Shown here one piece after another: positions 46,926 to 59,999 of a stretch of DNA of 64,000 nucleotides. Position numbers and translations under genes: made by a program. Source of the DNA: Piscicola geometra (Eukaryota; Annelida; Clitellata; Hirudinida; Piscicolidae); NCBI GenBank assembly GCA_943735955.1, contig OX030957.1, positions 4,535,801-4,599,800 on the forward strand, read 5' to 3'. The notes below the pieces were generated by a model. That model was not told the DNA's origin. It saw only the letters and a list, made by a program, of their open reading frames with translations, and searched no databases. Positions within the stretch are counted from its first letter, which is position 1, and every line of letters begins with the position of its first letter.

Positions 46926-49349
46926 TGATTAAAATGAAAAATTTTCATGATTAAAATAAAATAGGGGGAGACAGTATATAATATACTGTATATTGTAATG
47001 GTGTCATTAAAGTGAGTAAAAATAGAGTCATAGTTAATTAACAATTCATGACTGAAAATAAAATGATATTTTGGTTGGCAAAAATATTCTGGAGTAAATT
47101 AGAGTGCTACAAAAGTTTGATGACAAGGTTATTAGTGTACGAGGAATTAGTGAATATTCACTTATTGAGAATAATATAGTTATCAAATCATTATCATCAT
47201 CATAATCGTCATCATCATCGAGCAGACAGAAGGCTTCTTTTTGTGCTATGAAACTTCAAATGCAAAAATGATATAAGAACAAATTTTCTCCCAAAAAAAC
47301 ATTGCATTCCAGGGTGATGGCATTGAGATGCAAAAAGCTCAAAGATAGCTCAGAGAAGTCGTGTGTGCCACCATTTGGATCACCAAGGCCAGAAAGTTCA
47401 CAATGAGAGGCCAGTAAGCATTGGTTTAGCAAGGCCTAATGAGTCTGGGAAAAAATTGTTCAAAACAGTTTTTAAAGAAAAATAAATTGATATGAGTCAG
47501 GTTGAGCCCATGTTCAGAGGATGTTTACTTTGATCCACTTTGAGTATATATTAGGCGAAACTGAATCTTAGTGATGCCAATGGTAATCAGGGTCATTTTA
47601 AATACATCTCATCTCAATCATTTATTAAACATTAGTTTTTTTGCTCAATTTGAAAGTAGCAGAGCTTAGAATCTAATCTCTGCTACTTTCAAATAGATTC
47701 TAAGCCTCAGAAGCAGGAGTTTTAGACTCTAAAATTTAGAGAGTTTGACTATTGTATAAAAAAATTGAAAAATTTATTCTACACACTTTGGAGCTAAATA
47801 AAGTTCAAAATCAATTAGAAAAAAAGAACTTTAATTTTTAAAGAGATATTTTCATTAATTTTAAGGCCTACATTTTAGGGTTGCAATAAAAAAGCCATTA
47901 TTTAGAAAATATGAAACTTTTTCAATGTATGGAAAATACAATAATTTTATGATGCAAGTATTTACAAAACTAAAACAAACAGGAGTGAAACTTATTAACC
48001 TTAAGCATATCAGATATTTGACAAATGAAAATTTATAAAGGTTTGTCTAAAGCATAAACTAAAAGAGATATTATTTTAAACATTTAAAACGAAAACTAAT
48101 TATCTAAAACGAATAGTTTTTTTTCTCAATAAATGGTTATTATACGTTTTTATTTACTCGTTTTTTGACTTTTGAATTAGTTGAAAGACTGGAATTTGGG
48201 GCATTTAGACATCTGAAAAACCATTCCCTAGGAAAAAAAGTTTTTTTAAAGATAAAATAAACGGATTATTTTTTTAAAAGCTTTGAATTAAAAAGTATAA
48301 TTTAGAAATAAAGTATAGCAACAACGTTTATAAATCATTGAGATAAGTCTCATTTGTCTTCTAATTCTGTCTCATAGAGGCACATTTGAAATTAAAAAAA
48401 AATATTGAACCTTAGTAATTTTGCATCAAATATTCGAAAAAAATGTCAATTCCCAAAACGAGTCGCCAACCTATAAATTTAAACATATATCATGTAGTTT
48501 CAAACTGACATTTAATTGGAACAAATTTAGAAATAGAAATTAAATAATGGAAAAAAATATTTTTGAGTCATTTTTTTTGTTAACAATTTTATTACATCTT
48601 ACAAATAGCTTTTAAAAATAGAAATGTTTTATTCAGCTGTATTTTAGGAATTATAAATTTATAAAATCATATTAATTGGGTAAAAAAAAACTTGCAAACT
48701 TTTTGCTCTGTGAGGGAGGAAAAGACACGTGCCTCCGATGCCTCCCCCTGGATTCTCCCCAGGACTCTACAAGCCATTTGCGCCCTACGCTCAATCAATC
48801 AATCACAACAATTTCTATAGCGCTTTTGATCGAAATTAAAAGCGCTTGAAAATAATTTTTTCAAATAAAACCGGATTTAAACCCTTTCCAATATATGTAT
48901 TTATATATCAATTTAAATACAAAGACAATCAACCTTAATAATCCAAACTCACCTACATCACCATGATCTTCATCGTCCTTACCATTACAAAATGTAATCA
49001 TCACCACATCATCTTCATAACCACAAAACATAATCATCATTTTTCTTAATATTTTTGCCACTTATGTTGAGGCTGCGACAGGAGGTGAAGGAGAAGTCCT
49101 TGCCAATACTGGAACTGTTTTTGTTGTGGAAGGTTTTTTTTCGCAGCCACTTGTGTCCTGCGACTATCTTGGTTTGCTGCGGCCATTCCTTGACAGACTC
49201 AAAACGACCAACATTCACACAAAAACAATCTAATTGATAATATTTAATTTTTATTTAAGTTTTAAAATTTTAAAATTCTAAAATACTATACCCAAAACCA
49301 TTTATTCCACAAATTTGTTTGAGCGGCTACGAAAATGGCAGCCGCAAAC
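46926..49349. other. AT-rich region upstream of CUL5 and MFF
   Basis: This should contain the missing CUL5 first exon and the divergent CUL5/MFF promoters. I found no short minus-strand ATG exon with a convincing donor. The only structured element is the dispersed repeat at 48792-48968. Confidence 0.5.
48792..48968 (+). repeat. Interspersed repeat with AATC head and TATAGCGC hairpin, copy 1
   Basis: Starts caatcaatcaatcacaac, then TTTCTATAGCGC, a stem-loop at 48819-48846 (AGCGCTTTT pairing with AAAAGCGCT) and a conserved tail (ccaatatatgtat, caatcaaccttaataatcca). A near full-length inverted copy is at 62826-63021 and a short one at 50347-50412. Confidence 0.75.
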
Positions 49350-49672
49350 CAAATAGAACGCAAGAGTCTTTGAATCTAAATGTCTCTGTAACTTCATGGC
49401 ATCTTGGAGCACAGAACCAACAAATACGTCTTTTTAGATTAGAACAGCCCTAGTTGAACAACAAGAACCTCTTCTAGTAACTGTCAAGCATCGAAAGTTG
49501 ACCTGGTTTGGCTGTCCAAGACGGTGCTACAGGACACGCTACAAGGGAGTCGTCGTCGAAGCCGTCAGAAAAAGAGCTGGATGGACAACGTAAAAGAGTG
49601 GACGTTTCTTCCCTTGAAGAGTCTTCTCAACGCTGCTTACACCAGAACTTTCTGACCAACGATTTCGCCCAA
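49350..49672 (+). pseudogene. Relic of a non-LTR retrotransposon ORF2 C-terminus
   Basis: Translated fragments in shifting frames read RVFESKCLCNFMASW, VEQQEPLLVTVKHRKLTWFG, LSKTVLQDTLQGSRRRSRQK and KSWMDNVKEWTFLPL. This order and the WMDN-x-KEWT motif are typical of the C-terminal part of invertebrate LINE reverse-transcriptase proteins. A short deletion after WFG and changes of frame show it is dead. No RT core, 5' part or poly(A) tail is visible. Confidence 0.75.
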
Positions 49673-49977
49673 ACGACTAATTCAGTCACGTGTATGATGA
49701 TGATTCTGAAAGTTTCGAAGTTTACTTACATAAAATAAAATTCAATGTTTGTTAAGTTTAGATTTATATATAAAAAAAACTCTGTTTAAGTTCAACACTA
49801 AAAAAACTAACAATAGTTTGGCCATTAGAAGTAATATTTATAAAATTTTGTGTTGACCTGGCGCCCTTTTAACTATCTTAGTGCGTTTAACTGAAATATT
49901 AAATCTCAAATATAATAATATTATTCATATTAGGCCGTTAATTACAAAATTCATCACCGAACCTTCAGATAACTTCA

Positions 49978-50883
49978 ATGACAATGAGCAATGAGGTGGA
50001 AGAGTCGAAGCAGACCGTGTACAAACAATACGACCCAAAGTTTACAGAGGACATAAGCAAGCGCATGCAAATGCCCGATAGACTGGTTCCTGGCAACGAG
50101 CATGACACTAGAATGTTCGATTACAACTTCAGAGAGCGGGTGTTCAACAATCCTCTTTCTGACCATCCGCGTGAGTAATCTGAACAATTTGTTGCTAGCG
50201 ACGTCTAAAACTTCAAAATTTAAAAAATTAAAAAGAAGTTTTACGTACAATGACACTTATAATGCTCTTAAATCCTATCATGAACTCAACCTTGTTCCTT
50301 TATTCATTAAAGTTTATTGTTATGCATGCATATATCTGGGTACATCACAATCAATCAAATAGATTTCTATAGCGCTCTTTCTTCAAATTCAAGAGCGCTC
50401 AATAAAATCACTTCAATAAAATGTTAACTTCAGTTTTAAACTAAACTTTTATAATATCAATCAAACATGTTCATTATACATATTCCATTTTTTTCTTGAT
50501 GTATCAATGAAACATTGTATCATCATTGTATGCAGTCGAAGAAGCCAGGTATATACTCTCCACCCCTCCCAACTCACTCAAGAACTACCCCGGAACCACC
50601 CTTGCAGACAACGATGACGATGATGATGACGATGACGACTTTTACAAACATACTCAAGACAAGTCATGGAAAGGTCTTCCTAATGGTTTCAGGTGACCAA
50701 TGCTTATAGTAATAATTATTTGTATTGTTTAATTGTACTATAGTATAATATACTCTAATTTTTATTTAAATGATTATTTAATTCAGCATGATGCACTTGA
50801 ATACAACATTATGAATTTTTAAAAGTGATAACTGATTCTCAAAGATTATCAACAAACACACACACATGCAAATACACACACAA

Positions 50884-50921
<38 letters not shown>

Positions 50922-51358
50922 TTGAAGATGAGAAAGATGATGATCCTGCACTTCTGATGACTCCAGGCACAATGCTGCTGATGAAGGATGGCAACAACCT
51001 AGCCGCCCTTCAAAGACAGGTTTCACTAACTATCTTCTTTTTATAGAAGTAGTAGTGGTAGTAGTAGTAGTAGTAGTAGAAGTAGTAGTAGTAGTAATAG
51101 TAGTTGTAGTAGTAGTAGTAGTAGTATTAGTAGTAGTAGTAGTAGTAGTAGTCATAGTAGTAGCAGTAGTAGCAGTAGTAGTAGTACCACCACTGATACA
51201 AGGACGCAGCAATGCATACACAGGTAGCAAAGCTGGCTCGACGAGTGACAAGGCTACAGGAAGAGAACTCCAGGAGAAATAACAGGGACCTCATCATCTA
51301 CCCCCTCTTCATCTCATTTGTGCTACTGCAACTGGGTAGATACATCTTCAGTAGATGA
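49978..51358 (+). CDS. MFF: Mitochondrial fission factor, tail-anchored
   Basis: Four exons: 49978-50170, 50536-50692, 50920-51019, 51224-51358; 194 aa with matching phases. The N-terminus has the Miff signature YDPKFTEDISKRMQMPDRLV (compare the EGISQRMRVPEKL region of vertebrate MFF). A middle acidic stretch contains nine Asp in a row. The C-terminus is a short coiled coil (AKLARRVTRLQEENSRRN) followed by a tail anchor (LIIYPLFISFVLLQLG) ending YIFSR. The protein sits in the outer mitochondrial and peroxisomal membranes and recruits DRP1 for fission. An upstream in-frame ATG pair (MTMSNE) leaves the start ambiguous by two residues. A poly(A) signal is at 51566. Confidence 0.9.
50347..50412 (+). 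repeat. Interspersed repeat, truncated copy in MFF intron 1
   Basis: Carries the AATC head, TTTCTATAGCGC and a stem-loop at 50371-50399 (AGCGCTCTT pairing with AAGAGCGCT). Compared with copy 1 both stem arms differ by one complementary base. Confidence 0.7.
51047..51187. repeat. (GTA)n microsatellite in MFF intron 3
   Basis: Over forty gta triplets with interruptions; intronic. Confidence 0.9.
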
Positions 51359-52787
51359 ATCAATTATTAATAGTGCTTGATGGAGGTTCGGCGTTTATGT
51401 GATTGTATTGATAAATGAGCGAGCTGTAAAGATGCCAATGTAAGTATATAAGTATATCCTTCATAATAATAATTATGATGATAGTAGGAGTCAAATTCTT
51501 TAACGCATTCAAACATGAAATTGCATATTTGTTTTAAAGCAATAATATTTAATTTGAAAAAACTCAATAAAAATTAATATAGTTAATCCATTAAATCTTT
51601 TGGATAGCTAAAGGAATAAATTTTAAAATTCGCATTTATTTTATTCTTCACAAATTTTAAATGTATTAACCGCGGTTTTACTGTCAACTGTGAGTAGCTT
51701 TGTAATTTTCATGATAAATCTATTTTAGATAACACTCCTTCCACTCTCTACATGTTCACTATGCTAAGCCATTCTTCGTGTTTTCTTTTTATGTTCGGCA
51801 CATCTCAAATCTCCGTTGAAGTCTTTTTTAATAATTTTCGAAATATAAGTGATCTTGTAAGATACTTCAGGCGTTGGTGGTTGAACTTTGCTACCGATTG
51901 ACGCCTAGTAGAAGCTCTCTTCATTTAAAATACAGTAAATAAATTCGTTTTTTCAAGAGTCGTGTGAATCATGAACTTTGCTTTTATTTATACCAGTTTT
52001 ATGTCTAGATTATGAATCATTCCAGATTCACGGTATTTTTCTTTAAAATGATTTTTTATGGCATGGCATTGATTGCGTCATGGTAGAAAGGTTTCGCTCA
52101 AGCGAACACTCAAATTTAAATTAAATATAGCGACAAGACGCTGAAAAGTTCTCAAAGATCATTCATTTAAAAATGTATCTTTCAATTAAAGGCAATGACA
52201 AGAGTGAGTAATGGGGCGTGTGTGATTTCCTATAGGGCCTGGGGCTGGTTGAATAAAATTAAAAGACAGTCTTATCTTCTATTAATATTATTTATTATAT
52301 ATCTTTATCTGTAAGAAAAAGTTAGAAATGTGGGGAAAAGATTGAAAAATCTTTTAAAGTTATTCCACTATACAACTTTCAAGTTATTCAAGTGGGGCCT
52401 TTGTAGGAGGAAAAAAAGCTTGATACTTGAGCGCTTAAATTTGAATGTTATAGACATTTTTTGATTGATTGACTTTCTTGACTTTGTCCATCTAACGAAG
52501 TGTTCTGCATACTTTCAAACCATGAAGAGTTAGAGCAGGATCCGTATTTTCGAAAGGTTTTCAATTTCGCCTAAGACAGTTCTTTACAAACTACTTCTAT
52601 GGGTTTACACGACAAATGACCAAAAATTTTTAGTTTAACGTTTAAAGCACAAGACTTGCAGTACTTTAGAAAAACAAACAATTGTTTTGTCAGATTGTCG
52701 GTATCGGGATACTAATACTACTGACCATTCTATTAAAAAGTCCTTTTGGAAACAGTGCGTATATAAACAATATGAGCAATTCTATTC
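51359..52787. other. Convergent intergenic region, nothing recognised
   Basis: AT-rich sequence between the 3' ends of MFF and the minus-strand basic-protein gene. No exon, repeat array or RNA gene that I can support. Confidence 0.5.
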
Positions 52788-53558
52788 TTAAAAGGGCTCG
52801 TAAATGATGATGTCAGATTTAATCGAGGTCTGCTGTCGTTGGCTAGGGGAACATTTCAGCATGGAAGTGTCAAATTTTGGAGACGGTGATCCTGGCTCCG
52901 TCTTCACTGACAGCTGATGATTGATGCTTGTTTCGAGAGAGGCATCTCGCTTTACCGTGGAAGCAGCCTCGGTTTTTTTATTCTGCACAATTAAGATTAA
53001 ATTTATTAGTTAAAAAGTTAAGTACTAACCGAATCTAATTTAAATATTTTAGAAACACTTACCATACGATATATTTGTTTTCGTAGGCGCCATAGCTCTC
53101 GTTGCATATTTTCCATCTTGCGCTTCGTGCGCATCTGGACGCATCTCGCTTTGCGCTTCTCTCGATCGCGAGCGGCGGAACTCCGAGTGGCGCTCACTTT
53201 AGCAGTGCCCGAAGCATCGATGCCAGAACCTGATTTGGTGCTGGTAGAGGCAGCGGTCAGTGATCTGTACGCTTGAGTGGTACAGGCCTGCTGCTGGATA
53301 GCTGGGCTGCTTGTGCTGGCAGAAGAGTGAGCTTGTTGCTGCTGTTTCTTTCGTGAGCGCTGCAGCCGCTTTTTCTCCCTTTCGTACTTTCGTACTGCTC
53401 GCCTCTGACTTTTGGTGAGCGAAGTTTTCTTAGTTTCTCTGTACTTCTTGGCTGCAGCCCTCTTGCGTTCGTTGTATAATTCTGTTTTCGGCTTTCATTT
53501 TTTCCCGATATCGTTGAGAGGCCTCTTTATTTTTTCGTTTTTTGTCAATCGGTGCCAT
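52788..53558 (-). CDS. Lys/Arg-rich repeat protein with a frameshift, unrecognised
   Basis: Two exons, 53558-53063 and 52982-52788, joined by a GT-AG intron in phase 0. The ATG frame starts MAPIDKKRKNKEASQRYREK but meets a stop after 42 codons. A +1 shift near 53480 restores a long frame (ELYNERKRAAAKKYRE, RRAVRKYEREKKRLQRSRKK, a Ser/Gln/Thr-rich middle, then AARDREKRKARCVQMRTKRK and MENMQRELWRLRKQIYRM) that continues into the second exon to a normal stop. The repeated [RK]-Y-R-E-x-x-K motif resembles short basic proteins that are multiplied in many invertebrate genomes, sometimes near transposons. The last helix could be a basic/leucine-type coiled coil. It may be a pseudogene, an assembly error, or a real gene with an unseen micro-intron. 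Confidence 0.5.
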
Positions 53559-55384
53559 CTGAAAAAGAACATAGTATTGAAAGAAAGCTGTATTTACAAG
53601 CAGCTCATACTTGTGTAAACATGTCCCGACTCTCGTTATTGTGTTATTTTGAAAATTTATTCTCAGTATGTTTTTTTGAAGTTATGAAGAGAGCCTTCAT
53701 AACTATAAAAAAACTATTGAATCAAACAACTTGGGTTGTTTGATCAAAATTAAAGAATTAATTAAAAGTAATAATTCTTCAAAAAATAATCTTTTTGCAT
53801 TTCATGATACATTTTTATAAAAAATGTATTATTTAATTCTTTTTTCATCGTTAAAAAAGTTATAAATTAAAAAAGCGTGAGTGCCTGTTAATGTGCCTTG
53901 GAGGTCTTAAGCTCGCTATGCTGTAAACTCCATGTATAAGACGCACAAGCTTACAAAGAAAATTTTAAAGATAAAAAAGTGCGCCTCGTACATATTTTTT
54001 TACGGGAATAACATTGAAACCGGGTACGCGAGAAAAAATTCTATTCGAAACTATCCAGCAAATTATAAATGCAAAAAATATTAATGCTTTTGATTAATAA
54101 ATGAAATTTTAAATACTCAAAATTATGTAAACTTTTTATTGAGTTTTTATTTATTTATTTGATGAAATAAATTAATTGTGAAATTAAATTAATAAGTAAA
54201 ATAATATTTTAAAAACAATTAGTTAAATATACTTAGATGCACTTTTCTTGTGTACCCGTTTTCAACGCAAAACCTTTTACGGTGGTTTTACGAAAAATGA
54301 ATATAGAAGCCCAATATTGTAAATTTACTTTTCTATACAAATAAACTGTATCGAGCAAATTTTCAGAATTATAGTACTTACTTGATGCCTCATAAACCGC
54401 GATGATCAACGGGACAAAAAACTCTAGAACTAAGACAGAAAATTGTGAGACAAAACAAAATAGCAAGAAAAAGGATTTAAAATGTATTTTTAAATCAAAA
54501 GGAGTAAAAAACTGTTTTCAATATGCCTTCGCTGGAAGAAATAAAACCGGATAGAAATAGCTAATACATAAACTTATATATTTAATATTAAGATTTGAAA
54601 AAAGATGTATGAAATGCGTTTTTTTTCTCATTTCAACTTTCAAATAGCAAGAAAATATATATTGTACTATAACAATTATAGTATATTCTTAAGCATTTTA
54701 CATAGATTATATTTCTATATTTATGTTTTTAAAAAATGCAACCACTTTACGATACTCTAGTGACTAGTCGAATTATAATATCAAAAAGTTTATGTTAAAT
54801 ATATTTATTCAGTACAGTTGTTAATTTTTAGAATTATATAGAAAATTTTGTTTACAACTTAATCATTTTTATAAATTTCTTTTTGCCTATTCATAGTTAC
54901 ATATTTTGAGTGTAAAATAAAAATAGGACTTGTCTATAAAATAGCTTAACATCATTTCAAGTCTCTCATATACATATTTGAAAGAAACTTAAAATAAATT
55001 TATATTCTAATTATTAGATCACAACAAATACTTTCTATGCTATGAATTTCATAGTATGAAAATACGCCTAGCTCATGATATACCTAAATATCGAGAAATA
55101 GGGTCGTTTGTTTCTATAAAATTAAGTTAATAATTGTATTTTAATTATAAAGTTTTCATTAGAATTGTTAAACACTATCTGGAGTTTCAATTGTGAAAGT
55201 TTGACTTCAGTTTTTATTTCCGGGTGTATTATTTAAAAAGTAATTGCTAAATTTTTTTGAAAATTATACATTTAAGGGTCTCAAGTAATCTAAATTTCCA
55301 ATTAAATGAAAAATTAATCTTTCACTTATATGCTTTCTTATCAACTTCATCTCGTGACCACCTTTAATTAATCCTTCCTCAAAG
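53559..55384. other. Divergent intergenic region, AT-rich
   Basis: 5' flanks of the basic-protein gene (-) and CDC42SE (+). I see no gene, repeat array or clear promoter element. Confidence 0.5.
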
Positions 55385-57250
<1,866 letters not shown>

Positions 57251-57299
57251 GCCTCACCCAAGCCTTTTCCATGGCGTCTTTGGCTTTCTTTCATTCATT

Positions 57300-57454
57300 C
57301 ATGTATGTATGTATGTATAATGTATGTATGTATGTATGTATGTATGTATGTATGTATGTATGTATGTATGTATGTATGTATGTATGTATGTATGTATGTA
57401 TGTATGTATGTATGTATGTATGTATGTATGTATGTATGTATGTATGTATGTATG

Positions 57455-57488
<34 letters not shown>

Positions 57489-57562
57489 TGTATGTATGTA
57501 TGTATGTATGTATGTATGTATGTATGTATGTATGTATGTATATATGTATGTATGTATGTATG
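57300..57562. repeat. (GTAT)n microsatellite, 260 bp
   Basis: More than 60 almost perfect units with two tatata interruptions, about 50 bp after the CDC42SE stop and so within or next to its 3' UTR. It gives poly-(Y-V-C-M) style frames that are not genes. Confidence 0.95.
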
Positions 57563-58158
57563 TGCGTGGTGGTGGGAGTGGCATTTAGTGTGGTTAATTT
57601 ATAAATGGGATAGAGTTTACTTTTAATAGGGGATTGTTTTATATGGTGGGTATTTTTATTTATCCAGGTGTATCGTTTAAAGTTGCAATCTTCTTGAACG
57701 CACTGATTTTAATCTAGAATTTTAATCATGAAGACGACAATCGATTAGTTTAGATAATTGCATGTGGACGTTTTGGATTATTTAATTAAATTATACACAA
57801 TTGAATAATACTCTTAATACTCCGCAGTTCAGTCCATGGCGATCATCTTAAGAATTGAGGCTCAATGGTGGTGAGGGTGGAGGTGGGCAGGAAGAGAGAT
57901 TGAGGGGGGGAGGGGGGAGGAAGGGGTGGATGGGACAGTGTTTTAAAGGCTTTCACCTATTTATTTTTCAAGCTATTCCACAATTGCAATCGTTTGCTTT
58001 TTCTATGACTACCGTAAAACTGCGGTGGAGGGCAAGCTTTACTCTTATGCACTTTTAAATCTAATGCTCCCGGAGGCATTAAGGCAGAGGACTTTTAAAA
58101 GTGAAATTTGACGAATTTATACGAATTTACTTTTTGAATTTTTATTTCTCTCAAAAAT

Positions 58159-58833
58159 TCACACTTCCATGCATTCTGTTCCCATCGAATCGGCGACTAC
58201 AATGATTTGACTCCCTTGTGGATTGACGCCATAGATAGAACACTGCATTTCCTTTACACGCATCACGCTTCCTTTGTCACTATGGAAGTCTTTCAATTTT
58301 AATTTAGCCATTTCATGTTGTACAGTTGCATCGCAATGAGAGGGGATGATGCCGTGGCGTTAGCATTGTTTTGTTAGAAGTATTACTTTCACAAGACAAT
58401 TTTATTAGATGCCTACTCCTAGAAGTGAACATTTGTTTTTAAATGCATTTATACATTTTTTATTCAAGTTAATCTTTTGCAATTATTGTGGATGGTTGCA
58501 TTGTGTGGCATAGTCTCAAAGCCCGGCTAGTACCTTCACAGCGCCTAACTTTCTCTTAATCATGAATATCATCAACGAGAACTCTATTACTATCATCTCC
58601 ATCGTCACTTACTCCCTCATCATACCTGGTTCACGAAACCTATGTACGTGACATCAGCTTACCTGCGTTCACTCAAAGTACTCCTAAAGAATCGAGCTTG
58701 CATGCCTTTGTTGGACTTGCAATATTTACTGGTCCATCCTGTTGCGATTGCGGTTGCATTGTCTATGGAAGGCTTGACTGCTCCGAATGTTATCGAGTCC
58801 TGCTCATTCTTTGTAGTACATTTCATAGGAAAC
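58159..58833 (-). CDS. Putative 3' exons of a small Cys-containing protein
   Basis: Two minus-strand exons with good signals. Exon 58833-58663 follows a strong acceptor (ttccttttactccttag) and ends at AG|gtaagc. Exon 58279-58159 continues in phase and stops at TGA. An AATAAA (58146-58141 on minus) follows 13 nt after the stop. The protein reads FPMKCTTKNEQDSITFGAVK, then IDNATAIATGWTSKYC, KGMQARFFRS and finally MRVKEMQCSIYGV, GSQIIVVADSMGTECMEV. Four Cys and an N-glycosylation-like NAT suggest a secreted protein, but this is inference. Upstream exons are not found; the 35-bp array lies immediately 5'. I do not recognise the family. Confidence 0.45.
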
Positions 58834-58852
58834 CTAAGGAGTAAAAGGAAGT

Positions 58853-59036
58853 GTTAAAATATAAAATAAAATTCAGTAGAATGATTTGTTAAAATAAAAA
58901 ATAAAATTCAGTAGAATGATTTGTTAAAATAAAAAATAAAATTCAGTAGAATGATTTGTTAAAATAAAAAATAAAATTCAGTAGAATGATTTTTTAAAAT
59001 AAAAAGTAAAATTCAGTAGAATGATTTGTTAAAATC
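58853..59036. repeat. 35-bp tandem repeat, five copies
   Basis: Unit aaaataaaattcagtagaat plus gatttgttaaaataa. Copies are almost identical, which points to recent expansion. Confidence 0.9.
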
Positions 59037-59496
59037 AATCAAGACACTTTGAAAGAGCGTCATCTAACGGTCACTTTATATTTAAAGCAAGACGCTTTCT
59101 CGACCGTTATGGAACTGAATCTTTTCTGTTTTGTTCGACCGACATATGACGACAAGTCACCAGTGCACGTGAGCGTGCTTTGACGTCCATGCTTCAACTG
59201 ACTAGATCAGGTGTTTCATCGACGGAACAGGAAGTGGGAGTGGCTCAGAAACTAAATAGGTGACGCCATCCTTCAAGTTTCAGTGGATGCGACGGCATGA
59301 ATGGGTTAGCACTCTGGCTTATGGAAGGATCATTTATTGTATCTAAGGATAGAACAAATTAAATGATTCTCGCAGAGTTGTAAGCTATTATTATTTTCTA
59401 TCTCTACAGTTATGGTCTATATAATATAGATCATAGGAGTAGTTTATTACAACAAAAGAAGACCAAACTAGACTTTTCGAAGGTTTGCATCGATGT

Positions 59497-59502
59497 TTTA
59501 TT
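59497..59502 (-). terminator. Poly(A) signal of the compact gene
   Basis: AATAAA on minus, 29 nt past the TAA at 59531. Confidence 0.6.
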
Positions 59503-59530
59503 CTGAAGTCATCAAGTCTAACTTCTTCGG

Positions 59531-59833
59531 TTAGCAGGCTTCTTCAGTAAAATCATCACCGGGTTTAGCGGAGGCAAATATATTAGTATAAGCTTGGTTC
59601 ATGACCTTAGGACACTTTTTTTCACTCTTGACTGGCTCAACACCAATACCATAATCATTTAAAAACTTATCTGCCACGACTCTCGCATCGACGGTGACGA
59701 GGCCGAGACAGAGGCGAGTGCGAAGGTTTTCGTCGTTCTGAGGCTTGCAGGTTCTCAGAGCAGAGCAATGATCTGCGGGAGAGTTGCAAGTTGCGAGAAG
59801 TTTAAACAATCTTACGCGAAGCATGGGCAGCAT
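59531..59833 (-). CDS. Compact gene for an unknown 100-residue protein
   Basis: An uninterrupted ATG-to-TAA frame of 100 codons sits between a consensus TATA box (59969-59963 on minus) and an AATAAA 29 nt after the stop (59502-59497). The protein begins MLPMLRVRLFKLLATC and contains Cys at LLATC, DHCSALRTC, TRLCLG, KKCPK and the C-terminal EEAC. A stretch LVTVDARVVADKFLNDYGIG could be a helix. I do not see a convincing signal peptide, and a 5' UTR intron is possible (ttggtaagc ... ttttaaag). No family recognised; its base composition (GC-richer than the flanks) supports coding. Confidence 0.5.
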   Translation of the reverse strand: MLPMLRVRLFKLLATCNSPADHCSALRTCKPQNDENLRTRLCLGLVTVDARVVADKFLNDYGIGVEPVKSEKKCPKVMNQAYTNIFASAKPGDDFTEEAC

Positions 59834-59962
59834 AAAGTGTGAGAGCTGCTCTCTTTAAAATGAAAATTGAACAAGTTGACACTGGCGCTAGAGAAGTAGA
59901 GCTAGGGGAGCTTACCAAGGAGTTCAGAAAAAAAACGAATGTTAAAGACCTGCTGCTAAGCC

Positions 59963-59969
59963 TTTTATA
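59963..59969 (-). promoter_or_regulatory. TATA box
   Basis: ctaTATAAAAgg-type element on minus (sequence ctataaaagg). It lies about 130 bp upstream of the ATG at 59833, leaving room for a transcription start near 59935-59940. Confidence 0.6.
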
Positions 59970-59999
59970 GAAAACGCTGTAAGCTCTCGACCAATCATT

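Noticed and set aside
49015..49218. 67-codon minus-strand frame as the CUL5 first exon
   Set aside because: It does not resemble the cullin-5 N-terminus and has no convincing donor in phase with exon 46705-46599.
58061..58080. Short palindrome taatgctcccggaggcatta
   Set aside because: One 20-bp near-perfect palindrome in AT-rich DNA without neighbours or a second copy; likely chance.
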